NCBI RefSeq assembly: GCF_009870125.1
Contig: NC_046679.1
Location: 29,388,001 to 29,452,000, forward strand
DNA length: 64,000 nucleotides
Reading direction: 5' to 3'
From: Drosophila pseudoobscura
Lineage: Eukaryota > Arthropoda > Insecta > Diptera > Drosophilidae
Shown here: positions 61,759-64,000 of the stretch, piece by piece
Layout of the letters: each line of letters begins with the position of its first letter
How positions within the stretch are numbered: position 1 is the stretch's first letter
Program-made: the position numbers and the translations under genes
Notes under the pieces: model-generated
Databases searched by the model: none
The model's input: only the letters and a program-made list of their open reading frames with translations
Told to the model about the DNA's origin: nothing

Positions 61759-61852
61759 ATGTTGGTTCGTCGTCATATCAGCGTGAGCTTGCGAAGCGAG
61801 TGAGCCGGGGGTTGGTGCACGAGGCACTGATTGGGCAGGGGTCTGGCCCTTT
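61759..61852. other. GC-rich island of unknown origin in an AT-rich block
   Basis: About 94 bp with many CG dinucleotides (GCGTGAGCTTGCGAAGCGAG, GGGTTGGTGCACGAGGCACT) stands abruptly between poly-T and TATATTTA sequence. It includes a small hairpin (GCTT-GCG-AAGC). It may be a fragment of a mobile element; I cannot identify it. Confidence 0.4.
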
Positions 61853-62924
61853 AGTATATTTACATATACATATAGTAATTTTCATATTTATATTTTTATA
61901 TAAATATTTTTTTATATATTTATATTTTTTATGTTTATATTTATATATTTTTTTATTTGTATTTTTTATGGCCCATATTGAAAATAATTTTTAATGCATT
62001 TTCGTTTGAATCAAATTGAGTTCCATTTAATTTTGCCAATTTTTTATTTGAAAACCAAATATTTAAATTAAAAATGGATGTGTTTCTTTTTACTCTGGCT
62101 TTTTTCTCTGAGTGTACACCTAATTTTTCTACTGCTATTTCCCTCCAATTTTCTTCTTTTATTTCCCCATTTTACAACTGCTATTCTTTAAATTTTTTAC
62201 TGATATTTCCCTCCATTTTTCTACTGCTACTCCTTCATGGATTCTTCAATAAACTCCTTTCTTGCCAAGTCTTTTCTCTCTCGTACTGCTATCCCCTTTT
62301 GGGCCCAGTTTAAATGCCAAACAACTTTGTTCATATGCATAAACTGCAATCAAAAGGAAAAGAAAAAACTTTGGAAAACTGCTCCTCCGCCTCCGCCCCG
62401 CCTCCTGCCTTGGCAAATCCTTTGCTAGTAGAAAAATATTTTCAATTTTTAATAATCGTAGCTTATATGAACCTTATAGACTCTGTCAATGAAGGGTGGA
62501 TGTGTCCTTTGCATCTTTATCTTCCTCGTACACACACACACACACACACTCACACTGGTACACATGTGCGGCGGGGGGCTTAAAGCATCCTGGGAATAAA
62601 TTTTTGTAATTCTGTTTGTTGTTGTCAGCAGTTTTTATGAGTTTTTTCTTCGTCAGGCATGAACTTCCACAATTTCCCCAATAAGTACCAGGGGACAGGA
62701 CCCGCCTCTTATCCGGCTCTCTCCTCCGGCTGCTCTTCCTGTGGCATGTCGCAGTCGCCCCTGCTTCCGTGGCATGTTCACACAAGTTGATCAAGTTTTA
62801 TGGTTGAATATTTTTGCAGAGAAATGGCATTGTAGTACTTTGGCTATGGATGGGATGCAAGTTGTAGATACTCTTGAGAGGGAGAGTCTTAAAGAAAAGA
62901 CGCAGATGGATGGAAGATACTGAA
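61853..62924. other. Intron segment without a gene
   Basis: AT-rich at first, a CA run at 62,530-62,549, then unique sequence. Confidence 0.4.
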
Positions 62925-63660
62925 TGTGGATTGAAGATAGATGGATACAGGATAGTTGTATCAAAGATAGATAGAGAGATCAAAGATAGATAGATACAAG
63001 ATGGATATGTACAAGACGGATAGCTGCAAGATGGATAGATACAAGATAGATTAAGAGATAAAAGATAGATATATACATGATGGATAGATACAAGATAGAT
63101 AGATACAAGTTAGGTAAATACAAGATAGATTAATAGGTACAAGATAGATAGATACATGATAGATAGATAGGTAAACGATAGATAGAGACAAGATAGATAG
63201 ATACAAGATATATAAATGAAAGATGGATAGATACAACATAGATAGATACAAGATAGGTAAATACAAGATAGATAGATAGATACAAGATATATAGATGAAA
63301 TATGGATAGATACAACATAGATAGATACAAGATAGGTAGATAAAAGATAAATAGATACAAAAGAGATGGATACAAGATAGACAGATACAATATAGATAGA
63401 TGATTGATAGATTGAGAGGGTAAAAATGTAGATAGATAGATACAAGATATTTAGATACAAGATATATACACAGTTAAAAGATAGATTGATAAAAGATAGA
63501 TAGATAAAAGATAGATAGATAAAAGATGAACAGAGAGATAGATATATAGATCAAATAAAGATAGATGAAAGATATAGATAAAAGATAGATAGCGAGGAGA
63601 TCTATAAAAAGAGATATAAAAGATGGATAGATTAAATATGGAAATTTAAGGTTTGGTTAA
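62925..63660. repeat. GATA-rich array
   Basis: About 730 bp of GATAGATACAA and GATAGATA units. A composite unit of about 75 bp, with ACAAGATATATARATGAAA and GGATAGATACAACATA in order, occurs twice in a row (about 63,190-63,262 and 63,263-63,342). The long Leu/Tyr/Ile frames on the minus strand are artefacts. Confidence 0.9.
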
Positions 63661-64000
63661 TGAGGATAAATATATTCAAGATAAAAAGATACAAAGACAA
63701 AGAGAGACCTCATAAAAATATAAAGCATCAAAAGATACAAAACCTAAGATGGAAAAAAATGCACAGGATGAAAAGATAAAAGAATTTATTGCACCCCCAA
63801 AAAAGATACAAAATCCAAAGCATCAGAAAAAGATACAGAATATAATCGTAGGTATTCTTTAATATTTTTGTATCTACTCGATAAAATCTTTAAGGACAAT
63901 TCCTTGAGAATTCATGACATCAATAAACTTTCTATCAGGAAATCCTCATAAGAGGGAAATGTCACAGAGAGAGAGAGAGGGAGAGGGGGAGAGAGCGAGG
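63661..64000. other. Window end, no gene
   Basis: AT-rich sequence with AAAGATACAAA-like units and a closing GA run (63,966-64,000). Confidence 0.4.

Larger units (their letters stand above)
14089..64000 (+). other. Giant intron of the long gene (open at window edge)
   Basis: From the donor at 14,089 to the window end there is no chain of exons with conserved coding sequence on either strand. GC-poor unique sequence alternates with simple repeats, two transposon-like insertions and a ratchet splice site. Absence of genes over 50 kb after two leader exons is typical of the first introns of developmental and neuronal genes in Drosophila. I cannot name the gene. Alternatively part of it is plain intergenic DNA or other introns on the far side. 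Confidence 0.5.

Noticed and set aside
63051..63460. Leu/Tyr/Ile repeat frames on the minus strand
   Set aside because: Translation of the GATA array.

Overview
The window is insect genomic DNA, almost certainly from a Drosophila. The evidence is: genes interrupted by 50-70 bp introns; fly-type orthologues (NDUFAF7/MidA, a GRIP golgin of the GCC88 type, DNAJC17, Dph3, Arfaptin, Alg1); Drosophila core-promoter elements (Ohler motifs 1, 5 and 6); and a DINE-1/mini-me (Helitron-like) element with its TA and GTCY cores. The many long, young-looking simple repeats and the form of the DINE-1 copy suggest the obscura group, but that is inference.

Bases 1-11,100 are a compact housekeeping cluster. 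In order: the 3' part of a CAP/antigen-5 secreted-protein gene (+), NDUFAF7 (+), GCC88 (-), DNAJC17 (-), Dph3 (+), Arfaptin (-), a small membrane-anchored tandem RING-H2 gene (+) and Alg1 (-). The genes are arranged as convergent pairs with 45-110 bp between stop codons and as divergent pairs. The upstream regions of NDUFAF7, GCC88, DNAJC17/Dph3 and Alg1 each carry an exact Ohler motif 5 (AWCAGCTGWT). Functions are mixed: mitochondrial complex I assembly, Golgi tethering, splicing-linked chaperone, diphthamide synthesis, membrane-curvature sensing, and N-glycan assembly in the ER. They look like co-located, constitutively expressed genes, not a pathway cluster.

From about 12,160 the character changes. 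A motif 6/6/1 promoter is followed by a probable 5' UTR exon (about 12,262-12,772), a 1.2 kb intron, a second non-coding exon (13,965-14,088), and then about 50 kb with no convincing protein-coding gene, running to the window edge. I read this as the first giant intron of a long gene transcribed on +, whose coding exons lie beyond base 64,000. Inside it are a recursive-splicing (ratchet) site at 24,457/24,458, two candidate cryptic or alternative exons (17,795-17,909 and 47,349-47,438), a 696 bp TA-flanked inverted-repeat element (22,373-23,068), a DINE-1 element (41,330-42,435), and an unusual number of tandem arrays with 10-15 bp monomers or longer units. Nearly every long open frame in this half is a translated low-complexity array, not a gene.

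All exon boundaries were read by eye from splice consensus, frame and family similarity. No alignment or database search was run.
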